Source: Tatumella sp. JGM118
GTDB lineage: Bacteria > Pseudomonadota > Gammaproteobacteria > Enterobacterales > Enterobacteriaceae
DNA length: 55,978 nucleotides
Reading direction: 5' to 3'
Assembly: GCF_018257515.1 (NCBI RefSeq)
Contig: NZ_JAERJR010000018.1
Location: forward strand, 1-55,978
In this document: piece by piece, positions 8,420 to 17,743 of the stretch
Layout of the letters: the number at the start of each line of letters is the position of its first letter
Position numbering within the stretch: position 1 is the stretch's first letter
The notes under the pieces: model-generated
The model's database searches: none
The model's input: only the letters and a program-made list of their open reading frames with translations
What the model was told of the DNA's origin: nothing
Translations under genes and position numbers: made by a program

Positions 8420-10291
8420 ATGGTTCAGGAAGAAAACACTACATCGCCAGGTAATAGTTTTTTTAATTTCTCCCGTAAAAGTCTGCTACTGGCAGTCTGT
8501 CTTATCTTCTTTGTTTTCATCATCAACCTGATCAGCTATCACTATTTCGTTCCCCGGTTACTGGGTCAGGCACAATCCGATATTCACCGCAGTCTTCAGC
8601 GTAAAATTAATACCTTCGAGCGTAACCTCGATAAATACCGTTACCTGCCCCTGACGCTGGCAATGGATAGTGATCTGCAAAACTATCTGCTGTCCCCGCA
8701 AAATTATCCCTATGCAGATATCAGCCAGAAACTGAAAAATATCAGTCATGCGATTGGCGCGGACCAGGTCTTTCTTGCCTCTCAGGCCGGGATCATCGTC
8801 GCCTCGGAACAGACTTCCGGCCCGAATGCCTTGCGCGGCCATGATATTACTTTCCGTCCCTATTTCAGTCAGGCAGTTACCGGACAGGTGATGGCCTTTT
8901 ATGCCGTCGGGACCACAGAAAATATGCCAGGCTATTATCTTTCGACCCGCATGTCAGCTGCGGGGAAAAATATCGGGCTACTGGCATTAAAAATTAATAT
9001 GGATCATCTGTTTGTTCCGGATGCTCCCCTCAGCGAGCCGCTGGCTCTCTCCGATGCTGCCGGGATTATTATCTCCTCCAATATTCCGGGCTGGAAGTAT
9101 CATACCTTTACCGAAACCGGCGCCGATTCTCTGCGGGCGGTGGAAGATACCCGTCAGTTCGGGGGATATAAAATTACCCCGCTGCAGGATATCCGCGAGA
9201 GTACCCGCGGTGGCAATATCCGGTTACTGTCCGTCCGTGGCGAAACCTTTATTACCGCCCGTGCCGATATTCCCGGCACGTCCATGTACTTAACCGGCAT
9301 GACGTCAACCGCCCCGGTCTTCCGCAATGTCTGGCTGCGTATGGCATTGCTGAACAGTATTCTGACGTCGATCATTTTCTTCGGGTATCTGGTCAGCCAG
9401 CGGATGAAGCTGGTGCGGAAAATCGCCGAGAATAATGACGCGATCCGTCATGCCTACAGCCAGTTAGAAGTGCTGGTCGCCGAAAGAAGCCGTGAATTAC
9501 AGAACAAAAATATTGAACTGGAGAAAGAAATCAGTGAACGGCTCGGCTTTGAGGAAAGGGAGCGGAATCTGCAGAAAGAGCTGATCCGTACCGAGAAACT
9601 GGCGGTGATTGGCCAGTTATCCGCCGGCCTGGCTCATGAGATTAACCAGCCTCTGGCGGCTATCCGGGCCTATTCAGAGAATACGATCATTTTCCTGCAA
9701 CGCGGTAATCTGCAAGCAACTCAGGATAACCTGCTGCGTATTACTGCACTGGTAGAACGCATTGGTTCTCTGACCGGCCAGTTACGCTCTTTCGCCCGGC
9801 CCTCAGATGAGAGTATCAGCCAGGTCCGGCTGAGCCGGTGTATCGACAATGTGCTGATGTTGCTGAAACACCGGCTGGAAAAGAAACATATCGCCATCCA
9901 CAAGGATCTTCAGTCGACCGGGATTTATGCCGAATGTAACGGACTGCGGCTGGAACAGGTGTTGATTAACCTGCTGGCGAACGCCATTGATGTGCTGGAT
10001 AACCGCGACTCCCCGGCCATCAGTGTCCGTTTATTCCGCTTCTTTTCCGAGGCCATTATTGAAGTGACCGATAATGGTCCCGGACTGTCTGAAGACATTC
10101 TTGAACATATCTTTGAGCCCTTTTTTACCACCAAAACAACTACCGGGCTCGGACTGGGGTTAGCCATTTCGGCAGATATTATTAAAAGCTTCCACGGCAG
10201 TCTGAGTGCGGACAACCTGAGTCAGGGCGGCGCACGTTTCACTATCAGATTGCAACTCAGTCCTGAACAACAGGAGGATCTCATTGGCTGA
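8420..10291 (+). CDS. DctB-like C4-dicarboxylate sensor histidine kinase
   Basis: 623 residues. A membrane segment at about 20-42, a periplasmic double-Cache-type sensor region to about 300, and a second membrane segment at about 304-324 are followed by a coiled coil (340-390) as in DctB. The kinase core has His406 in GLAHEINQPLAAI, an N box NLLANAIDVLD, and G boxes DNGPGLS and GLGLGLAIS. It likely senses external dicarboxylate and phosphorylates the response regulator encoded next, with which it overlaps by eight bases. Context with malic enzyme and antiporter supports a malate-type signal. The ligand itself cannot be read from the sequence. Confidence 0.85.
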   Translation: MVQEENTTSPGNSFFNFSRKSLLLAVCLIFFVFIINLISYHYFVPRLLGQAQSDIHRSLQRKINTFERNLDKYRYLPLTLAMDSDLQNYLLSPQNYPYADISQKLKNISHAIGADQVFLASQAGIIVASEQTSGPNALRGHDITFRPYFSQAVTGQVMAFYAVGTTENMPGYYLSTRMSAAGKNIGLLALKINMDHLFVPDAPLSEPLALSDAAGIIISSNIPGWKYHTFTETGADSLRAVEDTRQFGGYKITPLQDIRESTRGGNIRLLSVRGETFITARADIPGTSMYLTGMTSTAPVFRNVWLRMALLNSILTSIIFFGYLVSQRMKLVRKIAENNDAIRHAYSQLEVLVAERSRELQNKNIELEKEISERLGFEERERNLQKELIRTEKLAVIGQLSAGLAHEINQPLAAIRAYSENTIIFLQRGNLQATQDNLLRITALVERIGSLTGQLRSFARPSDESISQVRLSRCIDNVLMLLKHRLEKKHIAIHKDLQSTGIYAECNGLRLEQVLINLLANAIDVLDNRDSPAISVRLFRFFSEAIIEVTDNGPGLSEDILEHIFEPFFTTKTTTGLGLGLAISADIIKSFHGSLSADNLSQGGARFTIRLQLSPEQQEDLIG

Positions 10292-11597
10292 CTATGACGT
10301 ATTAATTATTGAGGATGATGAATCTGTCCGTACCAGTTGCATTCAGTCCCTTGAGATTGAAGGGATCACTGCCAGTGGTGCCGGGTCGGTAGAAGAAGCC
10401 AAAAAAAGGCTTCCGCCGGCGTTTACTGGCGTCATCATCACCGACCTGCGCCTGCCCGGGCTGAGCGGCATGGATTTTCTGCAACAGATGCAGGCCAGCG
10501 ATCCAGCCATTCCGATTATCATGATCACCGGGCATGGCGATATTCTGACCGCGGTAGAGGCCATGCGCAGTGGCGCTTATGATTTCTTACCGAAACCCTT
10601 TTCTCCCCAGGTGCTGATCCAGCAGGTCAGACGGGCGCTGGAAAAACGTAAGCTGACCCTGGAAGTGGCTAAATTACGTCAGCAACTGGCGCATGTCAGT
10701 GATCTGGATAGCCGCTTTCTCGGCCATGCCCAGCCGATGTGTGAACTGCGGGAAATGGTCAGAAATATCGCCACCACCCCGGCCAATGTCATGATCCATG
10801 GTGAAACCGGCACAGGAAAAGAGTTACTCGCCCGCTGTATTCATGATCTGAGCGGCAGGCCGGGTAACTTCGTGGCCCTCAACTGTGGTGGCCTGCCGGA
10901 GACCCTGTTTGACAGCGAGATATTTGGTCACGAGCGCGGAGCGTTTTCCGGGGCCACCCAGAAGCGTATCGGTAAGATTGAGTATGCTCAGGGTGGCACG
11001 CTGTTTCTCGATGAAATCGAAAGTATGCCGATGGCGATGCAGATCAAGCTACTGCGTGTCCTGCAGGAGCGTCAGATCGAGCGGCTGGGTGCCAATCAGC
11101 CCATTCCCGTGGATATCCGGGTGATCAGCGCGACAAAAGCCGACCTCGGCGTACTGGCTGAGCAGGGGGAATTTCGTGCTGACCTGAATTTCCGACTGAA
11201 TGTCATTGAGCTACCCATCCCGCCATTACGTGAGCGTCGGGAAGATATTCCGCTGTTATTCAAATATTTTGCCGGGGTCGCGGCTACCACCTTCGGGCGG
11301 GAGCTGCCGGAAATCGATACCGTCAAAATGCAGAATTATCTCACCTGGCCATGGCCCGGCAATGTGCGTGAACTGCGTAATGAAGCGGAGCGTTGCGTGC
11401 TGGGAATGACCGGAGAAGCCGGACGCCATGGTTCTGACCATGTACTGAGCCTGCCACAGATGGTCGAACACTTTGAAAAAGACCTGATCATCTCCGAGCT
11501 CAGTAAGCATCACGGTAATATCTCCCAGGCCGCCGAAGCGCTGGGTATCGCCAAGAGTACACTGTTTGATAAAGTGAAAAAATACGCCCTGCAGTAA
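10284..11597 (+). CDS. DctD-like sigma-54-dependent response regulator
   Basis: 437 residues. The receiver domain has acidic pocket Asp11/Asp12, phosphorylation site Asp54 and Lys104. The AAA+ domain has Walker A GETGTGKE at 173-180 and the sigma-54 contact loop as GAFSGA (219-224; the canonical form is GAFTGA). A Fis-type helix-turn-helix ends the protein (NISQAAEALGIAKSTLFDKVKK). The start is TTG at 10284, inside the kinase gene end, with AGGAGG just upstream, so the two are translationally coupled. It should activate the sigma-54 promoter at 4877-4892 and thus its own cluster's first genes. Confidence 0.88.
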   Translation: MADYDVLIIEDDESVRTSCIQSLEIEGITASGAGSVEEAKKRLPPAFTGVIITDLRLPGLSGMDFLQQMQASDPAIPIIMITGHGDILTAVEAMRSGAYDFLPKPFSPQVLIQQVRRALEKRKLTLEVAKLRQQLAHVSDLDSRFLGHAQPMCELREMVRNIATTPANVMIHGETGTGKELLARCIHDLSGRPGNFVALNCGGLPETLFDSEIFGHERGAFSGATQKRIGKIEYAQGGTLFLDEIESMPMAMQIKLLRVLQERQIERLGANQPIPVDIRVISATKADLGVLAEQGEFRADLNFRLNVIELPIPPLRERREDIPLLFKYFAGVAATTFGRELPEIDTVKMQNYLTWPWPGNVRELRNEAERCVLGMTGEAGRHGSDHVLSLPQMVEHFEKDLIISELSKHHGNISQAAEALGIAKSTLFDKVKKYALQ

Positions 11598-11599
11598 GC

Positions 11600-11633
11600 C
11601 GGGCGGGCCCCGCCCGCGTTCATCACGGGGCCC
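11600..11633. repeat. Overlapping GC-rich hairpins between dctD-like gene and TonB receptor
   Basis: CGGGCGG / CCGCCCG form one hairpin. An overlapping pair, GGGCCCCG / CGGGGCCC, forms a second that excludes it. The convergent genes end on either side, so this may end transcripts in both directions, but there is no T-run and the role is inferred from position. Confidence 0.4.
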
Positions 11634-11665
11634 GCGACCATCACTTCGCCGGGGGTCTGCCGGGA

Positions 11666-13828
11666 TCAGAAATGATAGTTAACACCGGCCTGCCAGGTAC
11701 GATCACGACCTATCCAGCAATAGCTGCTGCTGTAGCAGGTATAGGTCATCTTATTGGTCAGATTTTGCGCGCCGGCTTTCACAGTCAGGCCTTTCAGGGA
11801 TGAGCTCAGCACCCCCAGGTCATAACTGACGGCCACATCATACTGTGTATTTCCCCCCGTGGCTGGCAGGGAATTATCCGCCGTTATCTCGCTTTTACCG
11901 AAATAGCGGACTCCGGCCCCCAGCATTAAGCCGTCCAGTGCCCCCCGGGTGAAGGTGTAATCTCCCCACAGGTTTACGCTGTTTTCCGGCACCTGAGTCA
12001 CCCGTTTACCCTGATAAAGCGCATCTTTCGTATTCACGGCATGGGTATAGGCATAATTCGCAATGATATTGACATTGTCCAGCGGACGGCTGACCAGGCT
12101 CACCTCGGCCCCCTTCGACTGCACCTCACCGGTCTGGCGGTAGTTCAGTAATCCGGCGGCGGTGTAGGTATAGTCCGTGGTCAGAACATTTTTCTCTCTG
12201 ATAGAGAAGACGGACGCCGTGACGGTGGTGGCATAGTCAGGTAATAAATATTTTACCCCGCCTTCCAGTTGTTTACTGGTCGTCGCCTTCGCCTGGCTGG
12301 CTGTCAGCGTTCCCTGCGGAGATACCGGCAGGAAGCCCTCTGAATAACTGAGGTAAGGCGCAATACCGTTGCGGAACTGATACAACGCGCCCAGCCGTTT
12401 GCTCACCTTATGCTGATCGATCGCCTGCTGACTGCCGGCATTCAGATAGTCCGTGGTGGCGGACTGGTAATCGTCATAGCGCAGACTCGCCATCAGATTC
12501 AGCGCGCCGTATTCCACCTGGTCCTGCAGATAATAGCCGCGCTGGTTGAAACTCAGCCGGTCATTAGTGGCAGTGTACAGACCCAGATTATCGCTGGTCA
12601 CCTGGCTGTAGTCGGGGCTCAACATATCGATGCCCGGATAGGCAGTCCCATACCGGTAGGTCATATGCGAGCTAAGATGCTGGTAGTCAAACCCTGCCAG
12701 AAGATGGTGCTGCCACTCCCCCAGACGGACGGTCCGGGTCAGCTGGTTATCGATATTGATACTTTTCAGCCCTTCATCCGTCGTGTAACCAAAGCGGGAA
12801 AGCTGAGTATCACTGCTGCCGGTGCCGGTGGCATAAATACTTTGCTGATGGGTGTCTACGCTGAAATACCGTGCCTTCTGAACCACGCCCCAGCCACTGT
12901 CGAACTGATGTTCAAAACGGTAGCCCAGCATCCCTTCACGCTGTCTGAAACCATTCCATCGGTCACCGGCATAGGCCCGGCGCGAGGCATAGCCACTGCG
13001 TAAATAGGCCAGCGGCAGCGGGTTGGAAGGTGTCAGGCTCGGCTGATTCTGATATAAGGCATCCAGTGTCAGGCGGGTCTGATCATCGGGTCGCCAGCTG
13101 ACCGACGGCGCTATCAGATAGCTTTCATGTTTCGTGGTCACGGCCTGGTCATTCCCTTCACTGCCTTTGGCGATCAGACGGTAGTCCCAGTCGCTGTCGG
13201 CAATCGGCCCGGTGGTATCGATATACCCTTCTTTCAGGCCGCGGTTACCGGTGGTAAAGCCAGCGTCAGTACTTTGTACTGGCTGAGGCTTTTTACCCTG
13301 AATATTCACCAGCCCGCCGGGTGAGGCATTGCCATACAGCACCGACGAAGGCCCTTTCAGGATATCGACCTTATCAATCAGGATCGGGTCAATGTTGGCT
13401 TTGGTATTGCCGGAAACGTTATAGGGCAGTTCCAGTCCGTCATAATATTCATGCTCAGCCTCAAAACCACGGATTTTATATTCGCTCATATACGTGGTCG
13501 ACCCGCGTAATTCCGTCGACACGCCGGCATCGTAACGCAGGATTTCATTCAGCGAATTCGCATGACGCAGGGCAATTTCCTGCTGACTGATCGAATCAAT
13601 AGTTTGCGGCGTACGGCTCTCCGGAACCGCCGATTTGGTTGCACTATTCACATAAGGTGCGACGGTATTGTGGGGATCCTGTCCCCCGCCAGCCGTCACC
13701 ACCAGCGTGTCTGTCGCCGCTGCGCACCACGAGGAGGAGAGTGCTAATGCGGAGCTGACTGCCAGCCCGCACAGACGTAACCGGAAATGTGTTGCCGTAA
13801 TCTGCCTTGCCATAAAGAGTTTCACCAT
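11666..13828 (-). CDS. TonB-dependent siderophore receptor (FhuA/FoxA-like group)
   Basis: 720 residues with a signal peptide ending near CAAA, a TonB box (DTLVVTA), a plug domain (RTPQTIDSISQQEI; DILKGPSSVLYG; GGLVNIQGKKP) and a 22-strand barrel ending in aromatic phenylalanine (GVNYHF). The plug and barrel motifs match the siderophore subgroup of hydroxamate receptors. It would take an iron-siderophore across the outer membrane with energy from TonB. The first ATG has no clear ribosome binding site; the ATG five codons in (13813) has GGTGA upstream and may be the true start. An AraC regulator lies just upstream on the same strand, as is common for siderophore receptors. Confidence 0.88.
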   Translation of the reverse strand: MVKLFMARQITATHFRLRLCGLAVSSALALSSSWCAAATDTLVVTAGGGQDPHNTVAPYVNSATKSAVPESRTPQTIDSISQQEIALRHANSLNEILRYDAGVSTELRGSTTYMSEYKIRGFEAEHEYYDGLELPYNVSGNTKANIDPILIDKVDILKGPSSVLYGNASPGGLVNIQGKKPQPVQSTDAGFTTGNRGLKEGYIDTTGPIADSDWDYRLIAKGSEGNDQAVTTKHESYLIAPSVSWRPDDQTRLTLDALYQNQPSLTPSNPLPLAYLRSGYASRRAYAGDRWNGFRQREGMLGYRFEHQFDSGWGVVQKARYFSVDTHQQSIYATGTGSSDTQLSRFGYTTDEGLKSINIDNQLTRTVRLGEWQHHLLAGFDYQHLSSHMTYRYGTAYPGIDMLSPDYSQVTSDNLGLYTATNDRLSFNQRGYYLQDQVEYGALNLMASLRYDDYQSATTDYLNAGSQQAIDQHKVSKRLGALYQFRNGIAPYLSYSEGFLPVSPQGTLTASQAKATTSKQLEGGVKYLLPDYATTVTASVFSIREKNVLTTDYTYTAAGLLNYRQTGEVQSKGAEVSLVSRPLDNVNIIANYAYTHAVNTKDALYQGKRVTQVPENSVNLWGDYTFTRGALDGLMLGAGVRYFGKSEITADNSLPATGGNTQYDVAVSYDLGVLSSSLKGLTVKAGAQNLTNKMTYTCYSSSYCWIGRDRTWQAGVNYHF

Positions 13829-13942
13829 TTTTTTATTGACTGTTCGCGCGCTATTATTGCGGTATTCAGGAAGTCAGCCGCTATGCCTGGTGACGGTTTA
13901 TGTATGGCAAACGACAAAACTGGCAGGTTTAAGGCATTTTTT

Positions 13943-14917
13943 TCAGGCCCGGAAAGAGAGATCGCTGCTCAGGCCGCTGGGGGCTATACCGTAACGGCGC
14001 CGGAACGCGGTCGCAAAGTTGGTGGCATGCTGATAACCGGACATCCACGCCGCCTGTTGCACGCTGTATCCCTGCAACAGATAACGCCGGGCCAGTGCCA
14101 GCCTGCAGTCACGCAGGTAATTAAATACGGATTCACCATAAGCCTGACGGAACTTCGTTCGCAGGCTGCTGCTGCTCATTGCCGCCGTTTTAGCCAGCGA
14201 ATCCAGGGTATGATTTTGTTCCGGACTGGACTCCAGTAACTGACGCACAGCCTCCAGCCGGTAATGCCCGTCAGGTAATGCAGGCACCCGCGGTACGCCG
14301 TTTCTGATCTGCTGATTCAGCGTCAGCCCCAGTAGTTGCAGCATCAGTCCCTCCAGCATCAGCTCACGGGCAATGGCCGGTGTTTGCCGGCTGATAGCAA
14401 AACGCATGCTGATCATCATATGGTCCGGCATCGTCCAGACGGCACAGGGTGAGGTGTGTTTACGCCAGCTTTCCGGCAGAGTCACCCGCGACGGGTCCAC
14501 AGAAAACTGAGCGGGATTAATGCCCAGCGAGACAGTGACCAGCCGCTGATCTTTCTGGTGACTGGCGTGAAGAATACCCTGTTTCCCTAGCCGGGTACTT
14601 AAGACTGTCCCGGCCGTGATCTTAAAAGGCCGGCCGTTAAGGCGTAAATCCACACAGCCTTCTAACACCACCAGCAGAAACAGTGGCGAATGTCCGGCAG
14701 AGGTTGACTCATAAGGCCTGAGGATATGTAAGTCAGAATGAGTGACATTCAGGCCGGACGCCAGTTGCCATTCCTCTACCTTTCCGCGCACCACCGCCGT
14801 ATTTTCATCCGTCACCGGAAAACGGTAATCAATCGCGTACCGGTGACCGAATTCAAGGAAATCTGCCACAGAGAATGACTGTTCACTGGTTTCAGAAAGT
14901 GTGCGGTTCATAGGCAT
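13943..14917 (-). CDS. AraC-family regulator, probable activator of the siderophore receptor
   Basis: 324 residues. The N-terminal two-thirds is a ligand-sensing region without a clear named domain. The C-terminal AraC DNA-binding domain starts near residue 220 with the first helix-turn-helix around SLAKTAAMSSSSLRTKFRQAYG and the second around QQAAWMSGYQHATNFATAFRRRYG. It resembles the PchR/YbtA/AlcR type, which bind ferri-siderophores and switch on their receptors. It lies 114 bases upstream of the receptor on the same strand. A Fur-like box about 85 bases upstream of its start fits iron control. Confidence 0.82.
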   Translation of the reverse strand: MPMNRTLSETSEQSFSVADFLEFGHRYAIDYRFPVTDENTAVVRGKVEEWQLASGLNVTHSDLHILRPYESTSAGHSPLFLLVVLEGCVDLRLNGRPFKITAGTVLSTRLGKQGILHASHQKDQRLVTVSLGINPAQFSVDPSRVTLPESWRKHTSPCAVWTMPDHMMISMRFAISRQTPAIARELMLEGLMLQLLGLTLNQQIRNGVPRVPALPDGHYRLEAVRQLLESSPEQNHTLDSLAKTAAMSSSSLRTKFRQAYGESVFNYLRDCRLALARRYLLQGYSVQQAAWMSGYQHATNFATAFRRRYGIAPSGLSSDLSFRA

Positions 14918-15001
14918 TAAGGGGCCGGCTGGGGCAGGACGTTTCTGCCATTAGGGACAAGGGAACATAGTAGCACTGAGGCCGGCAAACAGTAAATCAA
15001 A

Positions 15002-15016
15002 TGATAAGCATTTGCA
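15002..15016. promoter_or_regulatory. Fur-box-like site upstream of the AraC gene
   Basis: TGATAAG-C-ATTTGCA agrees with the 7-1-7 Fur consensus TGATAAT-N-ATTATCA at most positions and sits upstream of the iron-regulator gene. This is a hand match; a position-weight-matrix score was not computed. Confidence 0.5.
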
Positions 15017-15101
15017 TTTATGAGTAATAAACGCGGGACCGGGCGGGATAAAAATGGCAGAGAACAGGCCGCGGCGGGATTACCCCGCCACGGCGACTGC
15101 G

Positions 15102-16304
15102 TTAATTATGCAAGTGGCGACTGCATAAACGGACGATTAATGCGGCTATCGCGGCCACAATGGACACCACCACCACGCCGTTCCAGCCATCGTGGGTCAG
15201 CGCCAGGCTTCCCAGCGCGGAGCCCGCCGCCATACCGATAAATACCACGGTAAACAGCAGGGCATTCAGGCGGCTCCGGGCTTCAGGCACCAGCCGGAAG
15301 ACCAGCGTCTGGTGGGCCACCAGCGAGGCCTGGATCCCCAGGTCAAAGATCACCGCACTCAGGATAACCAGCCCCAGTTGTCCGTGAGCCGGCAGAAGCG
15401 GCATCAGTAGCATGATAGCGAAAGCCACAATCACCAGACCTGCCCCCAACTGAGTGACCCGGGCCGGACCAATTTTATCGGCCATCCCCCCGGCCAGCGG
15501 TGCGGCTAAAGCCCCTGCGGCACCGGCCAGTCCGAACGCCCCGGCAACCGCACTGTCCAGATGAAAATCCTGATACAGCATCAACGCCAGCGTTGACCAG
15601 AAAGCGCTGAAGGCCACCGATAACAGGCCCTGAGCGATGGCGGCCCGACGCAGAGTCGTATGCTCATGCCACAGATGCCACAGCGAACGCATCAGCGTTG
15701 TCCACGGCACCGGCGCTGCGGGCCGGAACGACGGCAGTCTCCGCCACAAGGCCAGCGTAATCAGTAAAACCGAAAACGCTGCCAGGAAATACAGACTGCG
15801 CCAGCCCAGATACTCACCTATCACTCCGCTGACCACCCGTGATAATAATATGCCGCTCAGTAGTCCGGTCATGACCGTTCCCACCGTTTTTCCGCGACTC
15901 TGTTCCGGTGCCAGCGCCGCCGAGGCCGGAACGATATCCTGGGCCACCGTGGCGGCAAGGCCGGTCAGCAGGCTGGCAACCAGCAATAAATTCAGCCCGG
16001 GGGCAATTCCGCACAGTACTAATGCCAGTACCAGCATCAGCCCTTTCAGGGCGATCAGTTTGCGGCGATCGAACCGATCGCCCAGCGGCGTCAGTAACAG
16101 AATACCCAGCGCATACCCTATCTGGGTCAGCATCGGGATCAGACCGGACTGCGCCGTGGTAGCGTTAAACTGCTTCCCCATGATCCCCAGCAGCGGCTGA
16201 CTATAATAAATGGCAGCAACACTTAATCCGGCACCGGCGGCCAGGGTAAACAGCAGCGGTGCTGATAATTCTTGTTCATTCATGGTCTGCCTGATTGCTG
16301 ACAT
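15102..16304 (-). CDS. MFS transporter (DHA1-type drug/metabolite efflux)
   Basis: 400 residues with about 12 membrane segments. The motif between segments 2 and 3 reads GDRFDRRKLI, typical of drug:H+ antiporter-like major facilitator proteins. The overall pattern, with YYSQPLLGIMG at the start, resembles the YgaY group. The ATG at 16304 has GGGAGA upstream. It is divergent from a LysR regulator 94 bases away, a common layout in which the regulator controls the exporter. A GC hairpin without a T-run lies past the stop codon (15073-15089). The exported compound is unknown; proximity to the siderophore receptor is suggestive only. Confidence 0.8.
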   Translation of the reverse strand: MSAIRQTMNEQELSAPLLFTLAAGAGLSVAAIYYSQPLLGIMGKQFNATTAQSGLIPMLTQIGYALGILLLTPLGDRFDRRKLIALKGLMLVLALVLCGIAPGLNLLLVASLLTGLAATVAQDIVPASAALAPEQSRGKTVGTVMTGLLSGILLSRVVSGVIGEYLGWRSLYFLAAFSVLLITLALWRRLPSFRPAAPVPWTTLMRSLWHLWHEHTTLRRAAIAQGLLSVAFSAFWSTLALMLYQDFHLDSAVAGAFGLAGAAGALAAPLAGGMADKIGPARVTQLGAGLVIVAFAIMLLMPLLPAHGQLGLVILSAVIFDLGIQASLVAHQTLVFRLVPEARSRLNALLFTVVFIGMAAGSALGSLALTHDGWNGVVVVSIVAAIAALIVRLCSRHLHN

Positions 16305-16398
16305 GATGGTTTCTCCCTCTCTGAGTTGCGCTTAGTAGACCTGAAAGAGGTAATACATGGTAGACGTAAATAAAGCAGAACTGTTATACCTGTAACGT

Positions 16399-17358
16399 AT
16401 GAAAGTTATCGCCGCGGGAAGCATCGACCGCATTGAACTGATGCAAACCTTTATCAGGATCGTGGAAAGTGGCAGTCTGTCGGCCACCGCACGCCAGTTA
16501 GGCGTCAGCCAGCCCACTATCAGCCGGCGGCTTCAGGCGCTGGAACACATGCTCGGCCAGAAACTTATCCTGCGAACCACTCATGCCCTGAAATTGACGG
16601 ATGACGGGGAGCGCTGCTATCGCCATGCCGGGCAGCTGGTCGCCAACTGGCATGCGCTGGAAGATAACCTGACCAATACCCGCGATGAACCGGTGGGGAC
16701 CTTACGGGTGCGCGCTCCGCATGCGTTTGGTCAGGATCAACTGATTGGGCCACTGGTACACTGGCTGAAAAACTCCCCGGAGCTGACTATCGAGTGGATG
16801 CTGAATGACCGGACACCGGATTTCGTCGCCGAAAATATCGACTGTGCCATACAGGTGGGCGCGCTGAGTGACCCGGGACTGGTTGCGATACAGATAGCTG
16901 AAGTTCCGCGACGTATTGTCGCAACCCCTGACCTGTTAGCCCTGGCTCCTCAACTGAACAGTCTGCCGCAACTGGCCGCACTGCCCTGGCTTTCGCTAAG
17001 CACTTTCTATCGTACCGAAGTCACACTGAAAAATGTTCACACCGGTATCAGCCAGACCATCACTATTCATCCCCGCCTGAGCAGTGACAGTATCTATGCC
17101 ATACATAAAGCCGCGCTTTCGGGATTGGGCGTCGGACTGATTTCTTCCTGGGTGACGGAAGATGACCTGGCCACGGGCCGCCTGCAGGAACCTCTGCCTG
17201 AATGGCAGGCCACACCGTTACCTGTCTGGCTGACCTATCCGTGGGCCAGCTATTATCCGGCCAGGATGCGCCATTTTCTTACCATGATAAAACAGGTGAT
17301 GCCAACCCTCACCGGTACCCGTCCTGCGATTACGGATCCTCCCGCGCAGAGAAACTAA
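16399..17358 (+). CDS. LysR-family transcriptional regulator
   Basis: 319 residues. The winged helix-turn-helix occupies about residues 12-70 (FIRIVESGSLSATARQLGVSQPTISRRLQALE). A periplasmic-binding-protein-like effector domain follows (about 95-300). The CrgA/DsdC-like type is suggested by the PVGTLRVRAP linker. It is divergent from the MFS gene and probably controls it from the shared 94-base region. Effector unknown. No good Shine-Dalgarno is visible before the ATG at 16399; an ATG at residue 15 is a possible alternative but would clip the first helix. Confidence 0.83.
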   Translation: MKVIAAGSIDRIELMQTFIRIVESGSLSATARQLGVSQPTISRRLQALEHMLGQKLILRTTHALKLTDDGERCYRHAGQLVANWHALEDNLTNTRDEPVGTLRVRAPHAFGQDQLIGPLVHWLKNSPELTIEWMLNDRTPDFVAENIDCAIQVGALSDPGLVAIQIAEVPRRIVATPDLLALAPQLNSLPQLAALPWLSLSTFYRTEVTLKNVHTGISQTITIHPRLSSDSIYAIHKAALSGLGVGLISSWVTEDDLATGRLQEPLPEWQATPLPVWLTYPWASYYPARMRHFLTMIKQVMPTLTGTRPAITDPPAQRN

Positions 17359-17743
17359 CAACAGCCCCCGGCTATCCTGGTTCCGCTACCCCGTGAGCCC
17401 TGAACTGTCCGCACCGGGGTGTCACCTCAGGGGCTAAGTGCAGAAAGCGGGGCCTGATTGTTCCCGGTCACTCACCGGGGACAGGATCCCTCTTCGCCAT
17501 CCGATCCCCTCCTGTGCCTGATCCCGCCCTGTCGCCTGCCCGATAACGGCGGATCGTCTCTCCCCGACAACAACCGCTGCCAGCCCGCCTGGTATAAAGC
17601 GGCATTTCGTGGCTTCTTTTAGAAAATAAGTTAACTGATGATTTACAACCTATATCTTTTAAACTAATAGTTAACATAACATTAACCATACAGACACTTC
17701 TTTACTTAAGGCAGAAAGTCTTCTGCGTCCAGGGGATGTATCG
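17359..17743. other. Promoter region of the glucose dehydrogenase gene
   Basis: 385 bases without a gene. The right third (17630-17710) is AT-rich and contains repeated TTAAC/GTTAA words that could be regulator sites. A minus-strand open frame at 17468-17689 has no recognisable domain. Confidence 0.4.
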
